A DNA stretch of 64,000 bases from Kofleriaceae bacterium. GTDB taxonomy: Bacteria > Myxococcota_A > Polyangia > Haliangiales > Haliangiaceae. The stretch is from contig JAGPCY010000012.1 in assembly GCA_018057825.1 (NCBI GenBank), positions 62,001-126,000 on the forward strand, in the 5' to 3' direction. The notes under the pieces are model-generated. The model did not search any database. It was given only the letters and a program-made list of their open reading frames with translations, and was not told the DNA's origin. Below, one piece after another: positions 28,413 to 36,119 of the stretch; position 1 is the stretch's first letter, and each line of letters starts with the position of its first letter. Position numbers and translations under genes: made by a program.

Positions 28413-29989
28413 CCGGCGGCGGCGCCGCGGCCGCGCCGGCCGCTAGCTCGTCGACGCTCGGCAGCCCGAGCGCCAGCGCGATCGGCTTCTTCTTCTTGTT
28501 CGTCGCGATCACCCTCGGCATCACCTACTGGGCGGCGCGCCGGACCCGCTCGACCCGCGAGTACTTCGCGGCCGGCGGCGATCTCAGCGCGGCCCAGAAC
28601 GGCTTCGCCCTGGCCGGCGACTACATGAGCGCGGCCAGCTTCCTCGGCATCGCCGGGCTGGTGTCGATGTCGGGCTTCGACGGCCTGATCTACTCGGTCG
28701 GCTGGCTGGTCGGCTGGCCGGTCATCACGTTCCTCATCGCCGAGCCGCTGCGCAACCTCGGCCGCTTCACCTTCGCCGACGTCTTGGCCTATCGCCTGAG
28801 CCAGCGGCCGGTGCGCATCGCCGCCGCCAGCGGCACCTTGACCGTGGTCAGCTTCTACCTGATCGCGCAGATGGTCGGCGCCGGCGGGCTCATCCACCTC
28901 CTGTTCGGTCTGTCGTATCGGTCGGCGGTGCTGATCGTCGGCGGCGTCATGCTGCTCTACGTGCTGTTCGGCGGGATGATCGCGACCACCTGGGTGCAGA
29001 TCATCAAGGCGGTGCTCTTGCTCCTGGGCGCGACGCTCCTGGCCGGCATGGTGCTGTCGCGGTTCGGCTGGAATCCCCTCGAGCTGTTCGGCGCCGCCCG
29101 CGAGCGCTACGGCGACGCGGTCCTGGCGCCGGGCAAGCTGGTGGCCAGCCCCCTCGAGGCGATCTCGTTGGGCATCGCGCTCATGTTCGGCACCGCCGGC
29201 CTGCCCCACGTGCTGATGCGCTTCTACACCGTGCCCGACGCCGCCACCGCGCGCCGCTCGGTCGCGATCGCCACCGGGCTCATCGGCTGGTTCTACCTGG
29301 TGACCTTCGTCCTCGGCTTCGGCGCGTCGGTGCTGGTCGGCCGCGCCGCGATCGGCGGCGTCGACGCCGGCGGCAACATGGCGGCGCCGCTTCTGGCCGA
29401 GGCCCTGGGCGGCACCGGCTTCCTCGGGTTCATCTCGGCGGTCGCGTTCGCCACCATCCTGGCGGTGGTCGCCGGGCTGACCTTGTCGGGCTCGGCGGCG
29501 CTGGCCCACGACCTGTGGAATCACGTCGTGTGCAAGGGCCAGTCGCCCGAGCACGAGCAGCTCCGGGTCGCCCGCCTGGCCACCGTGGTCCTCGCCCTCC
29601 TGGCGATCGGCCTGGGCATCTTGTTCGAGGGCCAAAACGTCGCGTTCATGGTCGGCCTGGCGTTCTCGATCGCGGCCAGCGCCAACTTCCCGGCGCTCCT
29701 CTTGTCGATGACCTGGTCGCGCTTCACCACCCGCGGCGCGGTCGCCAGCATGGTCACCGGCACCGTGTCGTCGCTCGTCCTCATCCTCCTGTCGCCGACC
29801 GTGTGGGTCGGGCTCCTGCACAACGACAGCGCGATCGTGCCGCTCAAGAACCCCGGCATCATCACCGTGCCGCTGTCCTTCGCCGTCGCCGTGATCGTGT
29901 CGCTCCTGGCCCCCGAGCCCGAGGCCCGCACCGCCTTCGCCGGCGCCCAGCGCCGCATGCTCCTGGGCCCGAGCGCCGAGGAGCCCTGA
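28409..29989 (+). CDS. actP: Cation/acetate symporter ActP (SSS family)
   Basis: The protein has 526 residues from GTG 28409, overlapping the previous stop (GTGA). Family motifs are strong: AARRTRSTREYFAAGGDLSAAQNGFALAGDYMSAASFLGI, LIAEPLRNLGRFTFADVLAYRL, MFGTAGLPHVLMRFYTVPDA and LSGSAALAHDLWNH. It imports acetate with a cation, feeding the synthetase encoded upstream. Some 13 TM helices are predicted by eye. An N-terminal Gly/Ala-rich tail (TGGGAAAAPAASSS) is longer than usual and may be non-structured. Confidence 0.97.
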   Translation: MTGGGAAAAPAASSSTLGSPSASAIGFFFLFVAITLGITYWAARRTRSTREYFAAGGDLSAAQNGFALAGDYMSAASFLGIAGLVSMSGFDGLIYSVGWLVGWPVITFLIAEPLRNLGRFTFADVLAYRLSQRPVRIAAASGTLTVVSFYLIAQMVGAGGLIHLLFGLSYRSAVLIVGGVMLLYVLFGGMIATTWVQIIKAVLLLLGATLLAGMVLSRFGWNPLELFGAARERYGDAVLAPGKLVASPLEAISLGIALMFGTAGLPHVLMRFYTVPDAATARRSVAIATGLIGWFYLVTFVLGFGASVLVGRAAIGGVDAGGNMAAPLLAEALGGTGFLGFISAVAFATILAVVAGLTLSGSAALAHDLWNHVVCKGQSPEHEQLRVARLATVVLALLAIGLGILFEGQNVAFMVGLAFSIAASANFPALLLSMTWSRFTTRGAVASMVTGTVSSLVLILLSPTVWVGLLHNDSAIVPLKNPGIITVPLSFAVAVIVSLLAPEPEARTAFAGAQRRMLLGPSAEEP

Positions 29990-29995
29990 GGCTCC
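29980..29995 (+). terminator. Weak hairpin at the actP stop codon
   Basis: GGAGCC-CTGA-GGCTCC is a 6-bp perfect stem with the actP stop codon in its loop. There is no T-run after it, so it is at most a weak or Rho-assisted terminator. Confidence 0.3.
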
Positions 29996-30042
29996 GCCAG
30001 GCGCGGCCTTCGATGGACGAGATCAGCGGCGATCTCGTGGCC

Positions 30043-31368
30043 TCACGCCGCGGCGAACGACCCGCTCGACGGGAGGCGATGACGACCGATCTTGTGGTTG
30101 TTCACGAGCGCGGTGAGGACCATGTGCTCCGAGACCTCGAAGTGCGTCGCCGCCGCAGCCACGCCCTCCTCATCGGTGCCGTGTTCGTCCGTGTAGGCCT
30201 CTAGCGCTGCCCATGGACACAGCAGCTCCGTTGCGAAGGACCGCTCGAACTTCTGGTACGCCGTTTGAGCGTTGGTCACCGGCAGCACGCGCTCGTCCTC
30301 GGCCGTGATCATGGCGGCGGCGATGAGGCGCCCCAGGTAGAATCGTTGCTGCTGAAGAAGGCCGGACGTCACGAGCACACGGGTTCGCCCGCCGGGCGTG
30401 CCATCGCGGAAGCCTCCGCGCAGGCCACGGTCGAGCGGACCCTGGGTCATCGGCATGGGCAAGCGGACGTCGAGACAATCACCGAGCCATTTGTCCGAGA
30501 CCCGGCCATCGCCAGCGGCTCGATCGCGGCGAAATGCCTGCGCCAGACGACGACCGCGTTGCCACGGGAGCTCGCCAGGCACCGCCGCGGCTGCGTTCTC
30601 GACTGTCAGCCGGACGCTCGTCGGCGCGTTTTGCATGCTGGTGATCGCATGTCGCGCCCCATCGACGCCTTCACGCAGGGCCGGAACCGCCGCCACCACC
30701 TCCGCACCACTGATGGCTCCGGCCTGGTCGACGATCGACTCGGCCGCCCGTAGCCAACTATCGGGCGCTACGCCAGGGTCGATGCCGGCCAGCGCCTGCA
30801 GCTTGCAGGCGCGAGCGAGCTGGGGATCTGCGCGCTCTTCTCGGAGTTCCTCGAGCAGGTCCGCAATCACGCGGGCACCGGAGCTGAAGGACGCGATGCG
30901 CGCCTCGACCTGGGCCAAGAACCCATCGATGGCGCGCTCATAGTCAAGACTCGCGATCCGGGCCTCGACGTCGCGGAGATAGCGCACCGCCGCGACATCA
31001 CGAATTCGCTCGGCTCGTGCCTCAAGCTTGATGAAGTCGCCGTCACTCGTGATCTGCAGGGCCGGCCAGGCGACATCGGCGCTGACCGCGGCCAACGAGT
31101 GAGCCTGGAGCCAACCCGCAGACAACATATCCGAGCGCGGCTCCCAACGCAGCCGCCACCAGTTGGCGATCAGCCACGTCGCGAGGGGCACAACCGGAAC
31201 GTAGATCGACGACCGCACCGTGCGCGCCAGGGCGTCGTCGACCTCGGTGATCGGTATCTGATCGGGACCGGCCGTGATCGTCAGCGCGGCGAACGTCGCT
31301 CGCTCGACCGGGTCCTGCGACGCCCCGACGTGCCACGCCAGATCGAACTTGAGGGTGCTGTCAGACAT
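30043..31368 (-). CDS. ImmA/IrrE-like protein of unknown function without HEXXH
   Basis: The protein has 441 residues from ATG 31368, overlapping the upstream gene by 8 nt. The N-terminal part contains ATWLIANWWRLRWEP. The C-terminal segment AYQKFERSFATELLCPWAAL...HFEVSEHMVLTALVNN follows the pattern that comes after the zinc site in ImmA/IrrE (DUF955) proteins. The place of HEXXH reads RFYLGRLIAAAM, so no zinc protease is predicted. G+C and codon choice are clearly lower than in the neighbours, pointing to transfer. With its partner it may be a toxin-antitoxin or defence pair; this is a guess. Confidence 0.7.
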   Translation of the reverse strand: MSDSTLKFDLAWHVGASQDPVERATFAALTITAGPDQIPITEVDDALARTVRSSIYVPVVPLATWLIANWWRLRWEPRSDMLSAGWLQAHSLAAVSADVAWPALQITSDGDFIKLEARAERIRDVAAVRYLRDVEARIASLDYERAIDGFLAQVEARIASFSSGARVIADLLEELREERADPQLARACKLQALAGIDPGVAPDSWLRAAESIVDQAGAISGAEVVAAVPALREGVDGARHAITSMQNAPTSVRLTVENAAAAVPGELPWQRGRRLAQAFRRDRAAGDGRVSDKWLGDCLDVRLPMPMTQGPLDRGLRGGFRDGTPGGRTRVLVTSGLLQQQRFYLGRLIAAAMITAEDERVLPVTNAQTAYQKFERSFATELLCPWAALEAYTDEHGTDEEGVAAAATHFEVSEHMVLTALVNNHKIGRHRLPSSGSFAAA

Positions 31369-31819
31369 GGCGCCGCACGGCCCATGCGGTAGCGATCTTG
31401 TTGAACAACGGGTTGCTCCGCCGAATCGGATAGCCGTGATAGCGACCGACGACGCTGCCACCATACATCAGCTCGAAGACGCGGCCATCAGCGTCCACGA
31501 CCCAGATCTGGGATGGAAACCCAGCTGCCTTCTCTGTCTCGCTCACCAGTCCGACCTCGACGGCCAAGCGAAACAAGTCAAACGCAACCTTTTTGTCGAA
31601 GATCCCAGCCTCGTCGCACAGCGTCTTGTCTTCGCGTGGACTCGACGGTGGGGTGAGGTCGAAGTTGTGCGGCTCCTTCTTGTGCAGCGGGCTCCCCTCG
31701 TAGCGCGCGTGGGCCGCGAGGAAATCGCGCTGCGCAGCGGTAAGCGGCGCTTCTCGGATGGAGCGCTTCGTCTCGTCACGCACCCGACGTGCTTGCTGTC
31801 CCATGTGAACCACCTGCAT
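31361..31819 (-). CDS. Small protein of unknown function, partner of the ImmA-like gene
   Basis: The protein has 152 residues from ATG 31819; ATG 31804 (MGQQARR) is the alternative. Visible pattern: YEGSPLHKKEPHNFDLTPP, LCDEAGIFDKKVAFDLFRLAVEVGLVS, GFPSQIWVVDADGRVFELMYG and GRYHGYPI. This GFP-x-x-(V/I)W ... Y-x-GYP layout recalls widespread small hypothetical proteins, but I cannot name the family or activity. It has no signal peptide or TM helix. It is the first gene of a two-gene unit with lower G+C than its surroundings. Confidence 0.7.
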   Translation of the reverse strand: MQVVHMGQQARRVRDETKRSIREAPLTAAQRDFLAAHARYEGSPLHKKEPHNFDLTPPSSPREDKTLCDEAGIFDKKVAFDLFRLAVEVGLVSETEKAAGFPSQIWVVDADGRVFELMYGGSVVGRYHGYPIRRSNPLFNKIATAWAVRRHV

Positions 31820-31872
31820 CTTGCCGCCACATGAGGGTGGTCGCAAGGATGATACCAAGCGGCGCAGCCCTG

Positions 31873-31889
31873 CCACGCGAAAAGCGTGG
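31873..31889 (-). terminator. Hairpin after the ABC permease gene
   Basis: CCACGC-GAAAA-GCGTGG is a perfect 6-bp stem about 45 nt past the permease stop on the minus strand. There is no T-run on either strand. It could be a terminator separating the exporter operon from the island, or a structural element of the island's edge. Confidence 0.35.
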
Positions 31890-31915
31890 TCCCGACACTT
31901 CCGCCGCCGCGCGCC

Positions 31916-31947
31916 CTCAGTTCTGGGCCAGCTCAGTTCTGGGCCAG
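31916..31947. repeat. 16-bp perfect tandem duplication spanning the ABC permease stop
   Basis: CTCAGTTCTGGGCCAG occurs at 31916-31931 and again immediately at 31932-31947. The second copy contains the permease stop and last codons; the first lies just beyond, on the side of the low-G+C two-gene island. Confidence 0.95.
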
Positions 31948-33336
31948 CGCCGCGGCCGGCTCCATGCGCGAGGCGCGGCGCGCCGGCAGGAGGCCGCCGA
32001 GGACGCAGAACGCCAAGGACACCGACAGCGAGCCGGCGATGTTCCACCAGGTGAAGCGGAACAGGGTCTCGGGCTTGAACGGGAAGTCGGGGGCGATGGC
32101 CAGGCCCCAGTCGACCAGCAGGCTGGCCAGGAAGCCGAGGAGCACGCCCAGGACGCCGCTGACGATGCCGATCACCGCCGACTCGCCGAGGATGATCGCC
32201 ATGACGTCGGCCCGGGTCGCGCCGACGGCGCGCAGGACGCCGATCTCGCGCCGGCGCTCGCTGACCTGCATGAAGAAGTTGTGGGCGATGTTGATGGCGC
32301 TGATGATCACGATCACGAAGGCGATGCCGAGCAGCACCCAGCGGATCACGAAGATCGCGGTGGCGAAGCTCGAGCCGAGCTGATCCTCGAGCTTCAGCTT
32401 GGGCCCATCCTCGAGCCACTGCGCGAAGGTCGCCAGGCGATCCTTGTGGCGCAGGGTGACGATGATCGACGAGTACTCGGCGGCGGCCTTGTCGCCGACG
32501 AAGGTGCGGTTCCACCGCTCGACGTAGCCGATCGGGATGGTCAGGCCGACCCGGCGGGCCTTGGGCGACACCCCGACCAGGATCGCGCCGATGTCGCGGT
32601 GCTTGGTCGGGTCGATGTCGACGTTCGAGCCGGCCATCATCGTCGAGCCCAGACCCATCCAGAAGTGCATGCGCTCGCGGCCGCGCTCGGCGATGAACTG
32701 CTCCATCGCGCCGATGTGCGGCAGGCCGTGGGAGTCGGCGACCTGGGTGTTGTACAGCTCGAGGACGGTCGGCGAGATGATCACCGGCACCCGCTTGCGG
32801 CACACCTTGTCGACGTTGTCGCAGTACTGCCACGCCGGATCCGGACAGTTCTTCGGCTGGCCGGGCACGCAGGCCGGGCCGTTGTTGGCCGGGTCGTTGC
32901 CCCAGTCCTTGAACACGTCGACCAGCTTGGGGTCGTCGGCGACATGGACGTCGGGGATGCCGTCGGTGAAGCCGCCGACCTCGAACCGGATGTCCTGGCC
33001 CTCGAACTTGCCGTAGCCGACCGCCGGGAACTGCAGGGTCATGCGCGGCAGGGCCTCTGCGACCTCGGGCCGCGCCTTGATCTCTGCCACGGTGTCGGCG
33101 GTCAGCTTCTGCGACAGGTTCTTGCCGGCGATCGAGGTGTGAGGGGCGATGACCTCGACCTGATCGAGCGGGAAGACCTTGCCGAGCAACACGTCGGACA
33201 CCCCGAGGGTCCCGGCCAAGAAGAACGAGAACGCCGCGATGCCGACGACGATGCCGAACGCCGACAGGACGAAGTGCTTGGGGCTGCGGGTGGCGTTGGC
33301 CACCACCATGCGAGCCAAGTTCCCGGTGGGCATCAT
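31933..33336 (-). CDS. ABC transporter permease, MacB/FtsX family
   Basis: The protein has 467 residues from ATG 33336, overlapping the ATPase stop (ATGA). TM1 lies at about 22-45 (HFVLSAFGIVVGIAAFSFFL), then a periplasmic domain of about 270 residues, then three TM helices at about 325-450 with the FtsX pattern SERRREIGVLRAVGATRADVMAIIL. The C-terminus ARRASRMEPAAALAQN is typical. The periplasmic domain holds a Cys-rich loop (CVPGQPKNC...CDNVDKVC) absent from most MacB proteins. With the ATPase it probably exports or extracts a lipoprotein or peptide; the substrate is unknown. Confidence 0.93.
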   Translation of the reverse strand: MMPTGNLARMVVANATRSPKHFVLSAFGIVVGIAAFSFFLAGTLGVSDVLLGKVFPLDQVEVIAPHTSIAGKNLSQKLTADTVAEIKARPEVAEALPRMTLQFPAVGYGKFEGQDIRFEVGGFTDGIPDVHVADDPKLVDVFKDWGNDPANNGPACVPGQPKNCPDPAWQYCDNVDKVCRKRVPVIISPTVLELYNTQVADSHGLPHIGAMEQFIAERGRERMHFWMGLGSTMMAGSNVDIDPTKHRDIGAILVGVSPKARRVGLTIPIGYVERWNRTFVGDKAAAEYSSIIVTLRHKDRLATFAQWLEDGPKLKLEDQLGSSFATAIFVIRWVLLGIAFVIVIISAINIAHNFFMQVSERRREIGVLRAVGATRADVMAIILGESAVIGIVSGVLGVLLGFLASLLVDWGLAIAPDFPFKPETLFRFTWWNIAGSLSVSLAFCVLGGLLPARRASRMEPAAALAQN

Positions 33337-34058
33337 GCCGGACCTCCAACGTCGGCGCCGGGGGCGACCGCGGCGGCGGCCTCACCCTCGACGATCTCGC
33401 CGTCGCGCATCGCGATGACGCGCTTGGCGATGCTCGAAACCCGGCGCTCGTGGGTGACGATCACCAGCGTGACGCCGTCGTTCGAGTTGAGCTTCTGGAA
33501 GAACTCGATGACCTCGGCGCCGGTGGCCGAGTCGAGGTTGCCGGTCGGCTCGTCGCACAGCAGCAGCTTGGGTCGACCGAACAGGGCTCGGGCGATGGCC
33601 ACCCGCTGCTTCTGACCGCCCGACAGCTCCGACGGGCGGCGCTCGGCGTACTGGCTGAGCCCGACCCGGTCGAGGGCCTCGCGGCCGCGGGCGGCGACGT
33701 CGCCGGTGATCGGCGCGAAGGACGCCGGCAGGGTCACGTTGCCCAGGCAGGTCAGGTGATCGAGCAGGTTGAAGGCCTGGAAGACGAAGCCGATGGAGGT
33801 GTTGCGCAGCCGGGCCAGGCTCTGCTCGGAGGTCGAGCGGAAGGCGTGGCCCAAGACGGTGATGTCACCGTCGTCGGCCTTGTCCAGGCCGCCGATGATG
33901 TTGAGGAGCGTCGACTTGCCCGAGCCGGACTGGCCGACCAGGGCGACCAGCTCCCCGGGGGCGACGTCGAGGGAGACGCCGCGCAGGACCGGAGTGCGGA
34001 CGGCGCCGGCGCCGTAACTCTTAGTGACGCCCTTGAGGGAGATGACGGAGCTGGTCAC
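33333..34058 (-). CDS. ABC transporter ATP-binding protein, MacB/LolD type
   Basis: The protein has 241 residues from GTG 34058. Walker A is GQSGSGKST, the Q-loop region FQAFNLLDHLTCLGNV, the signature LSGGQKQRVAIARAL, Walker B LLLCDEPTGNLDS, and the switch His is in VIVTHE. The spacing and LTCLGNV wording match the LolD/MacB/FtsE group. It powers the FtsX-type permease encoded immediately downstream. Confidence 0.96.
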   Translation of the reverse strand: MTSSVISLKGVTKSYGAGAVRTPVLRGVSLDVAPGELVALVGQSGSGKSTLLNIIGGLDKADDGDITVLGHAFRSTSEQSLARLRNTSIGFVFQAFNLLDHLTCLGNVTLPASFAPITGDVAARGREALDRVGLSQYAERRPSELSGGQKQRVAIARALFGRPKLLLCDEPTGNLDSATGAEVIEFFQKLNSNDGVTLVIVTHERRVSSIAKRVIAMRDGEIVEGEAAAAVAPGADVGGPA

Positions 34059-34109
34059 GGGTCGGGAGTCGATAACACATCCGCGCCGGGTTGGTAGTCC
34101 CCCAGGCGC

Positions 34110-35585
34110 TCAGCGGTCCCCCCGCAGCGTCACGATCAGGGTGTCGCCGGTCAGGCGCGCGGTGACCTCGCCGTAGGTCCAGCGCCGGAGCGCGGCCACC
34201 GTGACCGCCCGGGCGCGATCGCGGCCGATGATCGGCTCGAGGAGCTGATCCCAGCTCTCCGCCGACCAGGCCTGGGGCCGGACCTCGACGCGGACCAGAT
34301 CGTCGGATGGGACGCGATCGAGCAGGCCGTCGATCGGCAGGTCGACCGCGACCGTCACCGCCTCGCCGTCCTGGGCGGCGTGGAAGGCCGGCACGAGCGG
34401 GACGTCGACCGAGGTCACGGTCCGGCCGGCGACCTGGCGGGTCCGGGCGAAGATCGCGCGCCCGGGGATCTCGTCGAGGGCCTCATCGAGGACACCGGGC
34501 TTGGCGGCGGCGGCGATCGCGCCGCGGGCGGCGCGGTCGTCGAGGTCGAGCTGGTGGGCGAAGGCCCGCACGCCCCACAGGCCGGCCCGGGTCGCGTCGC
34601 GGGTGAGGGCATCGCCCAAGCACGGCTCGACGGCGGCCTCGACCCGGCGCAGGTCGAGGCCCCACTCGACCACCAGGGGCGCGTCGGCGCGGGCCGCGGC
34701 CCACCCCGGCGGCGCCGGCAGCGCGGCGGCGGCGATCCCGGCGGCGGCCGCGCCAACCTCGACGGTGATCACGCCGCGGGACTCGGACGGCTGGCGGTCG
34801 GCCCCGCTGGCTGCGGCGACGAACACCCGGCCGACCGGGGCCACCAGGGCGGCGCACGCCGGCAGGTGCTCGCCGAGCACCGCGGCCCGGAGCTGGGCCG
34901 GGCGGATCACCCCGACCACCGGCGGCGTGGCCAGGCCGAGGTGGCTCGCCCCGGCGGCGACCGCGGCCGCCAGATCGGGGTGCTCGACGAACCGCCCGCC
35001 GGCGGCCAAGGCGGTGCGCAGCCAGGCGTCCGGCGTGGCGCGCTCGCCGGTCAGCTCGAGGTGGATCAAGAGGTACCGATCGATCGCGACCCAGTGGATC
35101 GCCAGGCCACGCTCGGGGCGCCAGGTCGACACCTCGTGACCGTCGACGGTCGAGGTGGCCAGCACCAGGCCGCCCTGGCGCAGGCGATCGATGTGGGCCG
35201 CCAACCGCGCCGGGTCGGCCAGGGCCACCGCGAGGACCGGCGACACCCCGCCGTGGCCCCACACCGCCACGCCGCCGGCCAGATCGACCCCGGCGTCGAC
35301 CAGGGCGGCGCTCGACAGGAGGTCCAGGCCCAGCTCCTCGGCGAGGAGCGCGCCGAGCGCGGCGGCGTCGACCTGGACCGCCGGGCCCAGGCCGTCGGCC
35401 AGGTCCCGGAGCACGCGCACGAGGTCGTCCCCCGACCGGGCCGCGATCGCGTAGGTCGCATCGGCGGGGACGAAGCGCGCCGCCGGGTACAGCTCGGCGC
35501 GGCCGCTGCGCGGCGTGGACCGACCACCGCAGCCGAGGACCGCGAGGGCGACGACGAGCACCAGAGACCGCAGGGCGACGGGCAT
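34110..35585 (-). CDS. Lipoprotein of unknown function
   Basis: The protein has 491 residues from ATG 35585. The N-terminus is a clear lipoprotein signal, with LVLVVALAVLGC and Cys22. The open frame extends upstream to 35714 but the signal fixes this start. The body is alpha/beta with repeated motifs such as FVPADATYAIAARSGDDLVRVLRDL, DPARLAAHIDRLRQG and FAHQLDLDDRAARGAIAAA. These recall large predicted lipoproteins of Myxococcota with a paired-domain plan, but I recognise no named family. It is 51 bp upstream of the ABC exporter genes on the same strand and may be its partner or cargo. Confidence 0.75.
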   Translation of the reverse strand: MPVALRSLVLVVALAVLGCGGRSTPRSGRAELYPAARFVPADATYAIAARSGDDLVRVLRDLADGLGPAVQVDAAALGALLAEELGLDLLSSAALVDAGVDLAGGVAVWGHGGVSPVLAVALADPARLAAHIDRLRQGGLVLATSTVDGHEVSTWRPERGLAIHWVAIDRYLLIHLELTGERATPDAWLRTALAAGGRFVEHPDLAAAVAAGASHLGLATPPVVGVIRPAQLRAAVLGEHLPACAALVAPVGRVFVAAASGADRQPSESRGVITVEVGAAAAGIAAAALPAPPGWAAARADAPLVVEWGLDLRRVEAAVEPCLGDALTRDATRAGLWGVRAFAHQLDLDDRAARGAIAAAAKPGVLDEALDEIPGRAIFARTRQVAGRTVTSVDVPLVPAFHAAQDGEAVTVAVDLPIDGLLDRVPSDDLVRVEVRPQAWSAESWDQLLEPIIGRDRARAVTVAALRRWTYGEVTARLTGDTLIVTLRGDR

Positions 35586-35696
35586 GGCCGGAGCATGCCG
35601 CGCCGCGGCGCCGGGCGCGAGGGACCGCCGATCGACAGATCGTCCGCGATCGCGCAACCGGCGCACCGGCCGGCCGATACCGCGCTCAACCGCGAC

Positions 35697-35701
35697 AGGA
35701 G
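35697..35701 (+). promoter_or_regulatory. Strong ribosome binding site of the 23-codon leader ORF
   Basis: AGGAG lies five bases before the ATG at 35707. It is one of the best ribosome sites in this part of the window and serves only the short ORF, not the frame of the next protein. Confidence 0.6.
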
Positions 35702-35706
35702 ACACC

Positions 35707-35778
35707 ATGTCCACGAGTCGATCTTTGCCGAGCCATCGGGTATCGTCGTGCCACCGCCAGCGGCGGAGTCGCCGATGA
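35707..35778 (+). CDS. Possible 23-residue leader peptide
   Basis: ATG 35707 has a strong AGGAG site at 5 nt. The ORF codes for 23 residues rich in Arg and Ser (MSTSRSLPSHRVSSCHRQRR...). Its stop codon overlaps the ATG of the next gene as ATGA, the coupling style used for real gene pairs in this window. A translated leader that couples or attenuates the operon is plausible; a chance ORF is the alternative. Confidence 0.45.
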   Translation: MSTSRSLPSHRVSSCHRQRRSRR

Positions 35779-36119
35779 CCAGCATCACGCGCCCCGGTGG
35801 CCCCACCGGCCCCACCGGCCCCGACGCCAGCACCGAGCTGACCGAGGCCAGCTCGACCACCTCGGCGACCGCGACCGCCGGTGCCGCCGATCCGGCGGCC
35901 GCCGATCCGATGGCCGCCTTGGCCGCCGCCGTCGATCGCGGGGCGGTCGCCCCCCGCGAGGCCCTGCAGCAGCTCATCGACGCCTCGGTCGCCGGGCTGC
36001 CGGCCGATGAGGCCGACGAGCTGCGGGCGGAGATGGCCGAGCTCCTCGCCGAGGATCCCTACCTGCGCGGCCTGGCGAGCGAGCTCGGCGTGCCGGCCGA
36101 ACCGGGGGACGGCGCTTGA
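35775..36119 (+). CDS. Small helical protein of unknown function
   Basis: The protein has 114 residues from ATG 35775, with GGAG six bases upstream. The first 50 residues are a low-complexity Gly/Pro/Thr/Ala stretch. The last 60 form two or three helices (VAPREALQQLIDASVAGLPADEADELRAEMAELLAEDPYLRGLASELG). No signal peptide or known motif is seen. It is coupled to the next gene by a TTGA overlap. The conserved-looking C-terminal part suggests a small adaptor; the function is unknown. Confidence 0.65.
   Translation: MTSITRPGGPTGPTGPDASTELTEASSTTSATATAGAADPAAADPMAALAAAVDRGAVAPREALQQLIDASVAGLPADEADELRAEMAELLAEDPYLRGLASELGVPAEPGDGA

Noticed and set aside
31361-33385. 674-codon minus-strand frame spanning the permease and the small island gene
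   Set aside because: Only its last 152 codons are gene-like; the rest is an out-of-frame translation of the ABC permease, which has strong motifs in its own frame.
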